A DNA stretch of 14,098 nt from NCBI GenBank assembly GCA_002352135.1, contig DEHW01000046.1, positions 9,343 to 23,440 of the forward strand, in the 5' to 3' direction. The stretch is from Lysobacterales bacterium UBA2790. Lineage in GTDB: Bacteria > Pseudomonadota > Gammaproteobacteria > Xanthomonadales > Xanthomonadaceae. A program made the translations under genes and the position numbers. Below are positions 6,704-14,083 of this stretch, piece by piece. The notes beneath the pieces were generated by a model. It saw only the letters and a list, made by a program, of their open reading frames with translations. It made no database searches and was not told where the DNA came from. Position 1 is the stretch's first letter. Each line of letters begins with the position of its first letter.

Positions 6704-7282
6704 ATGCTTCGGATGATGGGAACGGTTTTTCTGCTGCTCTTCGCGGCGCAAACGGCGGTAGCAGATCCTCGCGACGAGGTGATCGCGGCGTTCGACGCCG
6801 TTGTGGCGGCAGGGAAGTACCGTGTTGAGGTCACCACCCTGACCGGTAAGCGCGAGCATGTCATGCAACTCGACGTGGAGTTTCCGAACCGGTTCCATAT
6901 GCGTAGCCCGGACAGCGAAATGATCCTGCTGCCTGGCGGCACCTGGATGCGGATGGGTCAGGAATGGATGCGCATGCCGGTCGACATGTCGAAGTCGGTG
7001 GAGTCGTACACGCAACGCGCGTTGCAGGAGGGCAGATCGTCAATCGAGGATGTCGCACTGCTGTCGGAGGCGGTTGTTGCTGGCTGTGATGCGCGGGTCT
7101 ACACGTATCGTCAAACCGGCAAGTTCATGGGTAGGGAAAGTGAGGGCACAGTGGAGATGGCCGTCTGCAAGGCCAGTGGCCTGCCCAGCCAGATTATTAC
7201 TCGTACCGGTACGGCCAGAAAGCCGACCGTGGTGACTTCGATCTACGATTTCGCCGCGGACATCCGTATCCAGTCACCATGA
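6704..7282 (+). CDS. Secreted protein of unknown function, LolA-like size, Met-rich centre
   Basis: This 192-aa protein has a clear Sec signal peptide: hydrophobic residues 6-19, then AVA before Asp21, so about 172 residues would be exported to the periplasm. I do not recognise the family with confidence. The alternating beta-type stretches and size recall periplasmic lipoprotein-carrier (LolA/outer-membrane lipoprotein sorting-like) folds, but that is an impression only. The segment [17 protein letters not shown] (79-95) holds five Met and two Trp. Cys128 and Cys155 are the only cysteines of the mature part and could form a disulfide. It is transcribed away from the acyl-CoA dehydrogenase gene and converges on the 93-aa gene that follows, with 16 bases between the stops. 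The ATG at 6701 is an alternative start adding one residue. Confidence 0.75.
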   Translation: MLRMMGTVFLLLFAAQTAVADPRDEVIAAFDAVVAAGKYRVEVTTLTGKREHVMQLDVEFPNRFHMRSPDSEMILLPGGTWMRMGQEWMRMPVDMSKSVESYTQRALQEGRSSIEDVALLSEAVVAGCDARVYTYRQTGKFMGRESEGTVEMAVCKASGLPSQIITRTGTARKPTVVTSIYDFAADIRIQSP

Positions 7283-7298
7283 GCACGTGCCGAGGCGG

Positions 7299-7580
7299 CT
7301 ATTCGGGTCCGAACTCCCGATCCAGCGTCTGTTGGATTTGACTCTCGATACCACTTCGAAACGCGCTCATCAGGAAGCCTAGTTGGACGGACACGGTCAG
7401 CGAACCTTTGCTGACCTTGATGTGCCCATTCACTCCGCTACGGTGAAAGTCGAGTGTATTGCCCGACCACTCCCAGTCGATGTCGAACCGTTCCGATAAT
7501 TTCTGGGCAACGTGCGAAACGGCGGCCTTGGCGTCTTTGATGGAGAGAGGGTGTTTGCGTTCGATGTGGATGCTCGGCAT
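7299..7580 (-). CDS. Polyhydroxyalkanoic acid system family protein (PHA_gran_rgn type)
   Basis: This 93-aa cytoplasmic protein has the pattern I recall for the family annotated as polyhydroxyalkanoic acid system protein: N-terminus MPSIHIERKHPLSI, a helix AKAAVSHVAQKLSERFDI, then a beta-rich part WSGNTLDFHRSGVNGHIKV and VSVQLGFLMSAF, ending in a helix IESQIQQTLDREFG. The family name comes from linkage to PHA granule loci in some bacteria; its biochemical role is not established and many carriers, like this locus, show no PHA synthase nearby. ATG 7580 matches the family N-terminus and has AGGAAAG about 10 bases upstream. The open frame upstream to 7664 is rejected as a start. It is transcribed divergently from the FHA gene. 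Confidence 0.8.
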   Translation of the reverse strand: MPSIHIERKHPLSIKDAKAAVSHVAQKLSERFDIDWEWSGNTLDFHRSGVNGHIKVSKGSLTVSVQLGFLMSAFRSGIESQIQQTLDREFGPE

Positions 7581-7773
7581 GGAACTTGGCTTTCCTGTAT
7601 TGCGTTGGATGAGAACGAGCCGATGATGAAGCATGCTGTCGTGGTGTGCATGACGCAGGTGCACTTCCAGCGCACGTGAAGAGGTTGAACGCCAGCCTCA
7701 GGGAAATTTGGGATCGGCGGAAAAAGCTGCGTCGTTGCCGTTGGTGCAATCGCGCAACCTGATAGGATTCAGT

Positions 7774-8598
7774 ATGCGTTTGATTGTTCGCCATGAACGA
7801 CCGATTGAGTTGATCCTTGCGCAAGGCAGGGTCAGCATCGGATCTGCCGAGGGAGACGGTGTCTGCATTGACGATGCAGCGCTGCTGCCTGCGCATGCAG
7901 TTTTTCAATGGGACTTTGATGGTCGCTTGCTGTTGCTGAGGCTTGCTACGGGCGCGCGCGCCCACGTGAACGGCCGTCCGGTATCCGAGCTTGCAATACT
8001 GCGCGCCGGCGATGCGATCACGTTGCAGCATGTGCCTGTTGACGTTCTGTCGGACCAGGTGAGCCTGCTCGATTTGCATGCTGCGTTGGCACAACGATCA
8101 CACGTGCCCGCTGGACCCAAGATCGTCCTTCGATGCGTGGCTGGCGCGATGTTCGGACAGAGCTTCGCGATGCGTGAACCGATAGCTTTGCTTGGTGGAA
8201 CGCGTATGCAATCGGGACCGAGTGATAGCACCTCTGCGGTGACGCTTTATTGGCTGGGTGACCACGCATTGGTTCTATCCGGGGCCGATGCGCTGGATAT
8301 CGAGATCAACGGCTATGTGGGTCGCGCTGGTTGTTTGCACTCGGGAGATCAACTGCGTGTCGGTGACTTGCGCTTCGTTCTTGAAGCCCCCGGCGTGGTA
8401 AGCCGTCGAAGCGGTCAGCATGACGCGATTACGCCTGTTTACGGGCAGCGAATTCTCGAACAGGCGAGTATCCCTGAAACGCCCCCCGTTGGCGTGGAGA
8501 CCGAGCCGGCCAGTCACCGGGGCCTGCTCGTGACTCTGGCGATGGCCGGTCTGATCGCCGTGATCCTGCTCGCGCTGCTGCTGTTTGTGCCTCACTGA
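7774..8598 (+). CDS. FHA-like domain protein with C-terminal membrane anchor
   Basis: This 274-aa protein begins with a region resembling a forkhead-associated domain (about 2-90): GRVSIGS (18-24), AHAVFQW (40-46), HVNGRPV (64-70), LRAGDAITL (76-84). Some FHA marks are kept (Gly18-Arg19, His41, Asn66-Gly67), but the IGR arginine is Ser24 and the usual SR before the His is replaced, so phosphothreonine binding is doubtful. A second segment (116-205) repeats the layout, ending INGYVG...LHSGDQLRVGDLRFVLE, and may be a more diverged FHA-like domain. After a linker, residues 250-271 form one hydrophobic helix ending FVPH, so the protein is tail-anchored with its domains in the cytoplasm. ATG 7774 is supported by AGGA six bases upstream; the frame is open to 7708 without a better start. 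Its stop overlaps the msrQ stop by 7 bases. Role unknown. Confidence 0.75.
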   Translation: MRLIVRHERPIELILAQGRVSIGSAEGDGVCIDDAALLPAHAVFQWDFDGRLLLLRLATGARAHVNGRPVSELAILRAGDAITLQHVPVDVLSDQVSLLDLHAALAQRSHVPAGPKIVLRCVAGAMFGQSFAMREPIALLGGTRMQSGPSDSTSAVTLYWLGDHALVLSGADALDIEINGYVGRAGCLHSGDQLRVGDLRFVLEAPGVVSRRSGQHDAITPVYGQRILEQASIPETPPVGVETEPASHRGLLVTLAMAGLIAVILLALLLFVPH

Positions 8599-9197
8599 GG
8601 TCGTTGTTTCCGGCTGCCATCTATCCAAGCCACCCACCGCGTCATCAGCAATACAGCCAGTAGTGGTGCCTGCCACACGGCGTCGCCCAGCCCGGTTTTT
8701 TCCTGCCATATGGCATGTGCCAAGGCGAGTGGTGCAGCGACAAAGACCAATCGGTGCAGTGATTTCCAATGCCTGCCAAGCCTACGCACTGACGCTTTTG
8801 TCGAGGTTGCGGCCAGCGCCAGCAACAGCAGCCAGACGATGGCACCGACAGTGATGTAGGGGCGCTTGAGCAGGTCTTCAGCGAGTTGGGGCCAATAGCC
8901 GCCCAAGTCCAGCACTGCGTAGACAAGCAAGTGAAGGCTCGCCCACGTGAAGGCCCAGAGGCCCAACATGCGCCGCAGGCGCAACGGCCACTGCCATTGC
9001 GTGAGCATTCGAAGCGGACGCGCCGACAGACTCAGAAGTAGAAAAATGACTGCCGCCTGGCCGCTGTATCGAGTGAGTTCGGCGACCGGATCGGCCCCGA
9101 GTGCTGCGGCGAATACGGCGTGGCTCAGCCAAAGCAGGGGCGCCAGTGCCAAGCCATGGGCGAGAAGTGCGATCGCTGTCTCCCTGCGAAATCGCAT
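8592..9197 (-). CDS. msrQ: Haem-binding membrane subunit of methionine-sulfoxide reductase
   Basis: MsrQ (formerly YedZ) is a b-type haem inner-membrane protein that carries electrons from the respiratory chain or flavin reductase to MsrP. The 201-aa protein has about six hydrophobic helices of the ferric-reductase-like fold. The haem-ligand histidines are in place: His89 (WASLHLLVY), His148 (WKSLHRLVF) and His161 (LALAHAIW). Other family marks are GADPV (34-38), RRMLGLW (75-81) and KRPYIT (111-116). The ATG at 9197 shares its A with the TGA of msrP (TGATG), a classic coupling; a GTG at 9206 is an alternative adding three residues. The 3' end overlaps the convergent FHA gene. Assignment is firm. 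Confidence 0.93.
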   Translation of the reverse strand: MRFRRETAIALLAHGLALAPLLWLSHAVFAAALGADPVAELTRYSGQAAVIFLLLSLSARPLRMLTQWQWPLRLRRMLGLWAFTWASLHLLVYAVLDLGGYWPQLAEDLLKRPYITVGAIVWLLLLALAATSTKASVRRLGRHWKSLHRLVFVAAPLALAHAIWQEKTGLGDAVWQAPLLAVLLMTRWVAWIDGSRKQRPQ

Positions 9198-10162
9198 CAG
9201 AACCACGTTCGCAAATCCATGTCGCGATACAGGTCGGCGACCTGGGCTGCATAGCCATTGAAGGGCAGTGTCGGTACGCGTGGTGCGAAGGCGCGGTTAC
9301 CGTCACCCGCCAGCCGACGCTCCGAACGCTGGCTCCAGCGCGGATGGTCGACTTCCGGGTTGACGTTGGCGTAGAAGCCGTATTCGGACGGCTGCATGCG
9401 GTTCCAAGTCGTCTCGGGTTGCTCTCGGGTGAAGCGAATGCGTTTGATGGACTTGATGCTCTTGAATCCGTACTTCCACGGTACGACCAGACGGATCGGC
9501 GCGCCATTCTGTGCAGGGAGATCGCGGCGATACATGCCGGTCGCCAGCAACGTCAGAGGATGCATCGCCTCATCCATACGCAACGCCTCGGTGTAGGGCC
9601 AGTCCAGCGCTGAGCTTCGCACGCCCGGCATTTGGTTCGGGTCGGCAAGTGATTCGAAGGACACGAATCTGGCTTCCGATGTCGGTCTGCAACGCGCAAT
9701 GACATTTGCCAAGGGAACGCCGATCCACGGAATGACCATGGACCATGCTTCCACACAACGCAGGCGGTAAACACGTTCGACGCGCTCTTCGACCGGCAAT
9801 AGCTCGGTCAACGAGAACGTATGGGGTTGTTCCACCATGCCGCTGACCTCGATCTCCCACGGCGTGGTGCGCAACTGACCGGCGTAGCGCCGCGGGTCGG
9901 ATTTCCCGGTGCCGAATTCGTAGAAGTTGTTGTAAGAGGTCGCGTCCTCGAAACGCGTCAACGGGTCTTCGGCGGTGAACGGGTCGCTGTCCACCGAAAC
10001 ATGAGTGCCGTCAGCGATATCGACAGCGTCGTTCTGCTCAGCACAGGCACTCAAAGACCAGGACGCTGTCGCGATTCCCAGCCACTTCAGATACCGACGA
10101 CGTGCCATGTAGACCGCTTCCGGGGTTTCCGCTTGCAACACGTCTCGCAATCCGTTCTTCAT
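9197..10162 (-). CDS. msrP: Periplasmic protein-methionine-sulfoxide reductase, catalytic subunit
   Basis: MsrP (formerly YedY) is a molybdopterin enzyme that repairs oxidised methionines in envelope proteins. The 321-aa protein starts with a twin-arginine signal (ARRRYLKWLGIA, 20-31). The mature part shows SGYNNFYEFG-like SYNNFYEFGTGKSDP (76-90), the Mo-ligand Cys136 in RLRCVEAWSMVIPWIG (133-148), DEAMHPLTLL (197-206), NGAPIRLVVPWKYGFKSIKS (219-238), YGFYANVNPEVDHPRWSQ (261-278) and NGYAAQVADLYR (302-313), all as in E. coli. ATG 10162 follows GGAGGA by 7 bases; the upstream open frame to 10300 is not used. An unusual point is LSAC at 37-40 in the signal region, which fits a lipobox, so the protein may be a Tat lipoprotein. 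It is co-transcribed with msrQ and divergent from serC. Confidence 0.95.
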   Translation of the reverse strand: MKNGLRDVLQAETPEAVYMARRRYLKWLGIATASWSLSACAEQNDAVDIADGTHVSVDSDPFTAEDPLTRFEDATSYNNFYEFGTGKSDPRRYAGQLRTTPWEIEVSGMVEQPHTFSLTELLPVEERVERVYRLRCVEAWSMVIPWIGVPLANVIARCRPTSEARFVSFESLADPNQMPGVRSSALDWPYTEALRMDEAMHPLTLLATGMYRRDLPAQNGAPIRLVVPWKYGFKSIKSIKRIRFTREQPETTWNRMQPSEYGFYANVNPEVDHPRWSQRSERRLAGDGNRAFAPRVPTLPFNGYAAQVADLYRDMDLRTWF

Positions 10163-10169
10163 CGCTTCT

Positions 10170-10175
10170 TCCTCC
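10170..10175 (-). promoter_or_regulatory. Ribosome binding site of msrP
   Basis: GGAGGA on the minus strand lies 7 bases before ATG 10162. It fixes the msrP start and excludes the longer open frame beginning at 10300. Confidence 0.75.
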
Positions 10176-10343
10176 GCACACCAGGTCGTCCAAACAGAGT
10201 AGGACAAGGGGCAAAAGGATTCGCGAAGAGGGCGTCGCGAACAGCGAAGGTCTGGCTTGGCATGAGCGGACTGGATTGCTTTCGTGCTGCGTTGCCGCAT
10301 GCTAGTGTCAGTCGCTCAGTTGGTCGGAGCGACGGAACAAACC

Positions 10344-11429
10344 ATGTCACGCGCCTTCAATTTCAGTGCTGGCCCGGCCGCGTTGCCGGAGCGCGTTTTG
10401 CAGCAGGCGCGCGAAGAGTGTCTTGAATGGCAGGGCGCTCGCGCCTCGGTGATGGAGATCAGTCACCGCGGCAAGGATTTCATGCGAATCGCCGCACAGG
10501 CCGAGCAGGACCTTCGCGACTTATTGAAGGTGCCAGACAACTACCGCGTACTGTTCCTGCAGGGTGGGGCGACCCAGCACTTCGCGCAGGTGCCGATGAA
10601 TCTTTGCACGCCGGATCAGAGCGCCGACTACATCGTCACCGGTGCCTGGGGGCAGAAGGCCGTTTCAGAAGCGGCGCCCTACGTCAGTCCGAGAGTCGCG
10701 GTCGACATGCAGGCCAGCAACTACACCGATGTGCCCGCCAGTGTGCGAGATGTCGTTGATCCTGCTGCTGCGTATGTCCACTACACACCCAACGAGACCA
10801 TTCATGGCGTCGAGTTCCATGCGGTTCCTGATGTGGGTGATGTTCCTCTTATCGGGGACTTCTCATCGACGATTCTGTCGCGTCCGCTGGACGTGTCCCG
10901 TTTCGGGCTGATCTACGCCGGCGCGCAGAAGAACATCGGGCCTTCGGGGCTCGTGCTGGTCATCGCGCGTGATGATCTTCTGCAGAATGCGAGGGCGAGA
11001 ACCGCCAAGGTCCTGAGCTACGCGGCCCAGGCCGCCAGCGACTCGATGCTCAATACGCCGCCGACCTTCGCCTGGTATCTGGCAGGACTGGTTTTCAAGT
11101 GGTTGCGGGACCTCGGCGGCTTGGACGTGATCGAACAGCGCAATATCGAGAAGGCGGAACTGCTATACGCCTGTATCGATGAGTCGGGCGGGTTTTATCG
11201 GAATTCGGTTGCCATCGGTGCGCGTTCACGCATGAACGTGCCCTTCACTCTGAACGACAGCGGCCTGGATGGCTTGTTTCTGCAGGAGTCGGAAGCGGCG
11301 GGATTGCTGGCCTTGAAGGGGCACAAGGCGGTCGGCGGCATGCGGGCGTCGATCTACAACGCGATGCCTGTCGACGGGGTTGCCGCATTGACGGCCTTCA
11401 TGCGCGAGTTTGCCCGGCGCCACGGATGA
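10344..11429 (+). CDS. serC: Phosphoserine aminotransferase
   Basis: SerC is a PLP-dependent class V aminotransferase that makes O-phosphoserine from 3-phosphohydroxypyruvate and glutamate, and also acts in pyridoxal phosphate synthesis. The 361-aa cytoplasmic enzyme opens FNFSAGPAALPERVL (5-19), has SHRG (40-43) and LQGGATQHFAQVPMN (72-86) for cofactor and substrate binding, and places the Schiff-base Lys196 in YAGAQKNIGPSG. Later motifs include the NTPPTFAWY-type segment and the C-terminal KAVGGMRASIYNAMP, all standard. ATG 10344 matches the family N-terminus; the frame upstream to 10284 is not family sequence, and the Shine-Dalgarno sequence is weak. It heads the serC-pheA-aroA cluster, 86 bases before pheA. 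The order is typical of Xanthomonadales, where gyrA often precedes; here msrPQ lies upstream instead. Confidence 0.97.
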   Translation: MSRAFNFSAGPAALPERVLQQAREECLEWQGARASVMEISHRGKDFMRIAAQAEQDLRDLLKVPDNYRVLFLQGGATQHFAQVPMNLCTPDQSADYIVTGAWGQKAVSEAAPYVSPRVAVDMQASNYTDVPASVRDVVDPAAAYVHYTPNETIHGVEFHAVPDVGDVPLIGDFSSTILSRPLDVSRFGLIYAGAQKNIGPSGLVLVIARDDLLQNARARTAKVLSYAAQAASDSMLNTPPTFAWYLAGLVFKWLRDLGGLDVIEQRNIEKAELLYACIDESGGFYRNSVAIGARSRMNVPFTLNDSGLDGLFLQESEAAGLLALKGHKAVGGMRASIYNAMPVDGVAALTAFMREFARRHG

Positions 11430-11515
11430 AGGTCGAACTGTCCTAATCGCCGAATGCCCCTGCCGGTGACGCGTTCAGCGTGGCATCGTGCGCACCGTAC
11501 CGAGTGAGTCCGAGC

Positions 11516-12724
11516 ATGAGCAAGAAAAAGTCCGCCCCGATGAAGTCCACAGCTGACGTGGGCAAGTCTGCCCGCACTGGTGCCACTAAGCCCGCCGCAG
11601 CCGCGCGAAAAAGGACCGTGGTTGATGTCCCCACGTCCTCCGCGCTGCCGCAAGCGTTGGCAGAGGCACGCGAGCACATTGATTCCATTGATCGAACCAT
11701 TCAGGACTTGATTGCCGAGCGCGCGCGCTGGGCGCACAAGGTCGGGCGAGCGAAGGGGCCACTGAAGGCGGCCGTGGACTACTACCGGCCCGAGCGCGAA
11801 GCGCAGGTTCTTCGCCGCGTCGTGGATCGCAACGAAGGCCCGTTGCACGATGAAACACTGGTCCGGTTGTTCCGCGAGATCATGTCTGCCTGCCTCGCCC
11901 AACAGGAGCCGTTGCGCATTGGCTTCCTTGGCCCGGAAGGCACCTTCTCGCAACAGGCGGTGCACAAACACTTTGGACATTCGGCGGTGGGCATGCCCCT
12001 GTCGAGCATCGAGGAAGTGTTCCTTGAGGTCGAAAGTAAGAATGCCGACTTCGGCGTGGTGCCGGTCGAAAACTCCGGTCAAGGCACGATCCAGTCGACC
12101 CTGGATATGTTCCTGACATCAAAGTTGAAGATCTGCGGCGAGGTTGAACTGCGTGTGCATCAGCACTTGCTGTCCCGATCGGGTCGGTTGGAAGACATCG
12201 AACGGGTGTATTCGCATCCGCAGTCGCTGGGGCAATGCAAGACCTGGCTGCGACAGTACCTGCCCAAAGTGGAAAAAGTGGCAGTGTCCAGCAATGCGGA
12301 GGCGGCGCGGCGTGCGCGGACTGCCGATGATGCGGCCGCCATCGCAGGCGAGTCAGCGGCGCATGTGTATGGCTTGAAGATCGTTGCGGGCCCGATTGAA
12401 GATCGACCCGACAACACCACGCGTTTCCTGGTCATCGGGCGTGAGTTGTTTCCGCCTTCTGGACATGACCGTACGTCGCTGCTGGTTTTCGTGCGCGATC
12501 AGCCTGGCGCGCTTTACAACGTGCTCAGTCCGTTGGCTCGCCATGGAGTCAGCATGAACCGGATCGAGTCGCGTCCTTCGCACGAAGGCAAGTGGCAATA
12601 CGCGTTCTTTATCGACATCGCGGGTCATGTGGATGATGAGCCCGTTCGTGCGGCGCTCGGTGAGCTTGGCGAGTTTGCGTCCCAGGTGCGAGTGCTGGGT
12701 AGCTATCCGGTGGCAGTCCTGTGA
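11516..12724 (+). CDS. pheA: Bifunctional chorismate mutase/prephenate dehydratase (P-protein)
   Basis: This enzyme converts chorismate to prephenate and then to phenylpyruvate for phenylalanine synthesis. The 402-aa protein has a basic, Ala-rich leader (1-45) that is probably disordered. A chorismate mutase domain follows (about 47-130; IDSIDRTIQDLIAERARWA, YYRPEREAQVL). The dehydratase domain (about 133-308) shows GFLGPEGTFSQQA, VVPVENSGQGTI and the catalytic TTRFLVIG. The ACT regulatory domain (about 318-400) has GALYNVLSPLA and the ESRPSHEGKWQYAFF phenylalanine-binding motif, so feedback inhibition is expected. ATG 11516 was chosen; GTG 11480 would add 12 unlike residues and ATG 11540 would remove 8. 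The TGA overlaps the aroA GTG by four bases, so the genes are translationally coupled. No attenuator or leader peptide is evident in the 86 bases after serC. Confidence 0.97.
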   Translation: MSKKKSAPMKSTADVGKSARTGATKPAAAARKRTVVDVPTSSALPQALAEAREHIDSIDRTIQDLIAERARWAHKVGRAKGPLKAAVDYYRPEREAQVLRRVVDRNEGPLHDETLVRLFREIMSACLAQQEPLRIGFLGPEGTFSQQAVHKHFGHSAVGMPLSSIEEVFLEVESKNADFGVVPVENSGQGTIQSTLDMFLTSKLKICGEVELRVHQHLLSRSGRLEDIERVYSHPQSLGQCKTWLRQYLPKVEKVAVSSNAEAARRARTADDAAAIAGESAAHVYGLKIVAGPIEDRPDNTTRFLVIGRELFPPSGHDRTSLLVFVRDQPGALYNVLSPLARHGVSMNRIESRPSHEGKWQYAFFIDIAGHVDDEPVRAALGELGEFASQVRVLGSYPVAVL

Positions 12725-14037
12725 GTTCAGCCAGTACGTTCATCTGCTCAAGAGCTGCAGGACCATTGCGCGGTACGTTGCGCGTTCCGGGTGACAAGTC
12801 CGTTTCCCACCGCGCAATCATGCTGGCCGCGCTGGCAGACGGCGTGTCCCGTATCGACGGTTTTCTCGAGGGAGAGGACACGCGCGCCACCGCTCGTGCA
12901 TTCGCCTCGATGGGCGTTCGGATCGAACAACCGGAAGATTGCGTGCGTGTGGTCCATGGTGTCGGTATGCGTGGACTGCGCGCACCGACTCAGCCGATTG
13001 ACTGCGGCAATGCCGGGACCGGCATGCGACTGCTTTGTGGCTTGCTCGCTGCGCAGGACTTCGATTCCGTTCTGGTCGGTGACGAATCATTGAGCAAGCG
13101 GCCGATGCTGCGTGTGGTGGAGCCCTTGCGGAAGATGGGAGGACGTATTGAAACCGCATCAAACGGATGGCCGCCGCTGGTGATCCGCGGCGGAGCGAAG
13201 CTGCAGGGCATCGAGTACGCCTTGCCCGTCGCGAGCGCGCAGGTGAAATCTGCGCTGTTGCTGGCTGGACTGTATGCCGATGGCGAGACTGTCGTGCTTG
13301 AGCCGCATCCGACTCGGGATTACACCGAAAGCATGCTGTCCGCTTTCGGTATCAGGATTGACCACAGACCAGGTATGGCCCGACTCACTGGTGGGCAATC
13401 CTTGCGGGCGGCTCACATCAAGGTGCCAGCGGACTTTTCCTCGGCGGCATTTTTTATTACTGCAGCCAGCATGGTGCCGGGATCGGACGTTCTCCTGCAG
13501 GAAGTGGGCATCAATCCGCGGCGCACGGGTCTGTTGCAGGCCCTTCGGCTGATGGGCGCAGACATCGATCTGGTGAACGAGCGCAGCAGTGGTGGAGAAA
13601 TGATCGCAGACATCCGCGTTCGGGCTGCACGACTGCATGGCGCGGAGATTCCGGACTATCTTGTGCCGGACATGATCGATGAGTTTCCGGCCTTGTTTGC
13701 GGCGGCGGCGGCGGCAGATGGCATCACCCGAGTAACCGGTGCCGCCGAATTGCGAGTGAAAGAATCGGATCGACTTGCGGCGATGGCGAACGGATTGCGC
13801 GCGGCTGGCATTGATGTTGAAGAAACGGCTGACGGCGCATCGATTCGCGGCGGGGTGCTTGGCTCGGCCCAGATCCAGAGTCATGGTGACCATCGAGTTT
13901 CCATGGCGTTTGCGGTTGCGGCGCAGGTGGGGTCCGGTGAACTCCGGATTCAGGACTGTGCCAATGTGGCCACGTCTTTTCCTGGATTCGATCGCTTGGC
14001 GGTCTCATGCGGTATGGATCTTCGCGTGTCCACTTGA
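12721..14037 (+). CDS. aroA: 3-phosphoshikimate 1-carboxyvinyltransferase (EPSP synthase)
   Basis: AroA joins phosphoenolpyruvate and shikimate-3-phosphate to form EPSP, the sixth step of the shikimate pathway, supplying chorismate for the preceding pheA product. The 438-aa cytoplasmic enzyme shows PGDKSVSHRA (23-32; Lys26, Ser27, Arg31), DCGNAGTGMRL (94-104), SLSKRPM (123-129), SAQVKSALLLAGL (172-184), TRDYTE (198-203), catalytic Asp320 in PDMIDEFPALFA, RVKESDR (345-351) and GDHR (389-392). It has Gly99 in GNAGT, where the glyphosate-tolerant CP4 enzyme has Ala, so there is no sign of resistance at this site. GDK and SAQVK resemble class II enzymes, while other sites differ. GTG at 12721 overlaps the pheA stop (GTGA) and matches the family N-terminus. 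The gene is full length. Confidence 0.97.
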   Translation: MSSASTFICSRAAGPLRGTLRVPGDKSVSHRAIMLAALADGVSRIDGFLEGEDTRATARAFASMGVRIEQPEDCVRVVHGVGMRGLRAPTQPIDCGNAGTGMRLLCGLLAAQDFDSVLVGDESLSKRPMLRVVEPLRKMGGRIETASNGWPPLVIRGGAKLQGIEYALPVASAQVKSALLLAGLYADGETVVLEPHPTRDYTESMLSAFGIRIDHRPGMARLTGGQSLRAAHIKVPADFSSAAFFITAASMVPGSDVLLQEVGINPRRTGLLQALRLMGADIDLVNERSSGGEMIADIRVRAARLHGAEIPDYLVPDMIDEFPALFAAAAAADGITRVTGAAELRVKESDRLAAMANGLRAAGIDVEETADGASIRGGVLGSAQIQSHGDHRVSMAFAVAAQVGSGELRIQDCANVATSFPGFDRLAVSCGMDLRVST

Positions 14038-14083
14038 TCGAAGTCGAAGCGGCATCTCGGCTGTTCGCTGGTAAACTGAGCGG

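Noticed and set aside
7734..7758. GTTGC/GCAAC inverted repeat and weak -35/-10-like hexamers upstream of the FHA gene
   Set aside because: The arms are only 5 bases and no hexamer pair has good spacing and match; chance is likely in a region of this size.
10163..10300. Upstream extension of msrP
   Set aside because: It has no similarity to MsrP N-termini and lies upstream of a strong ribosome binding site for ATG 10162.
11354..12082. 242-aa minus-strand open frame
   Set aside because: It crosses the end of serC and the start of pheA on the opposite strand, with no recognisable domain.
13159..13893. 244-aa minus-strand open frame
   Set aside because: It is fully antisense to aroA, which is conserved throughout; the frame has no family features.
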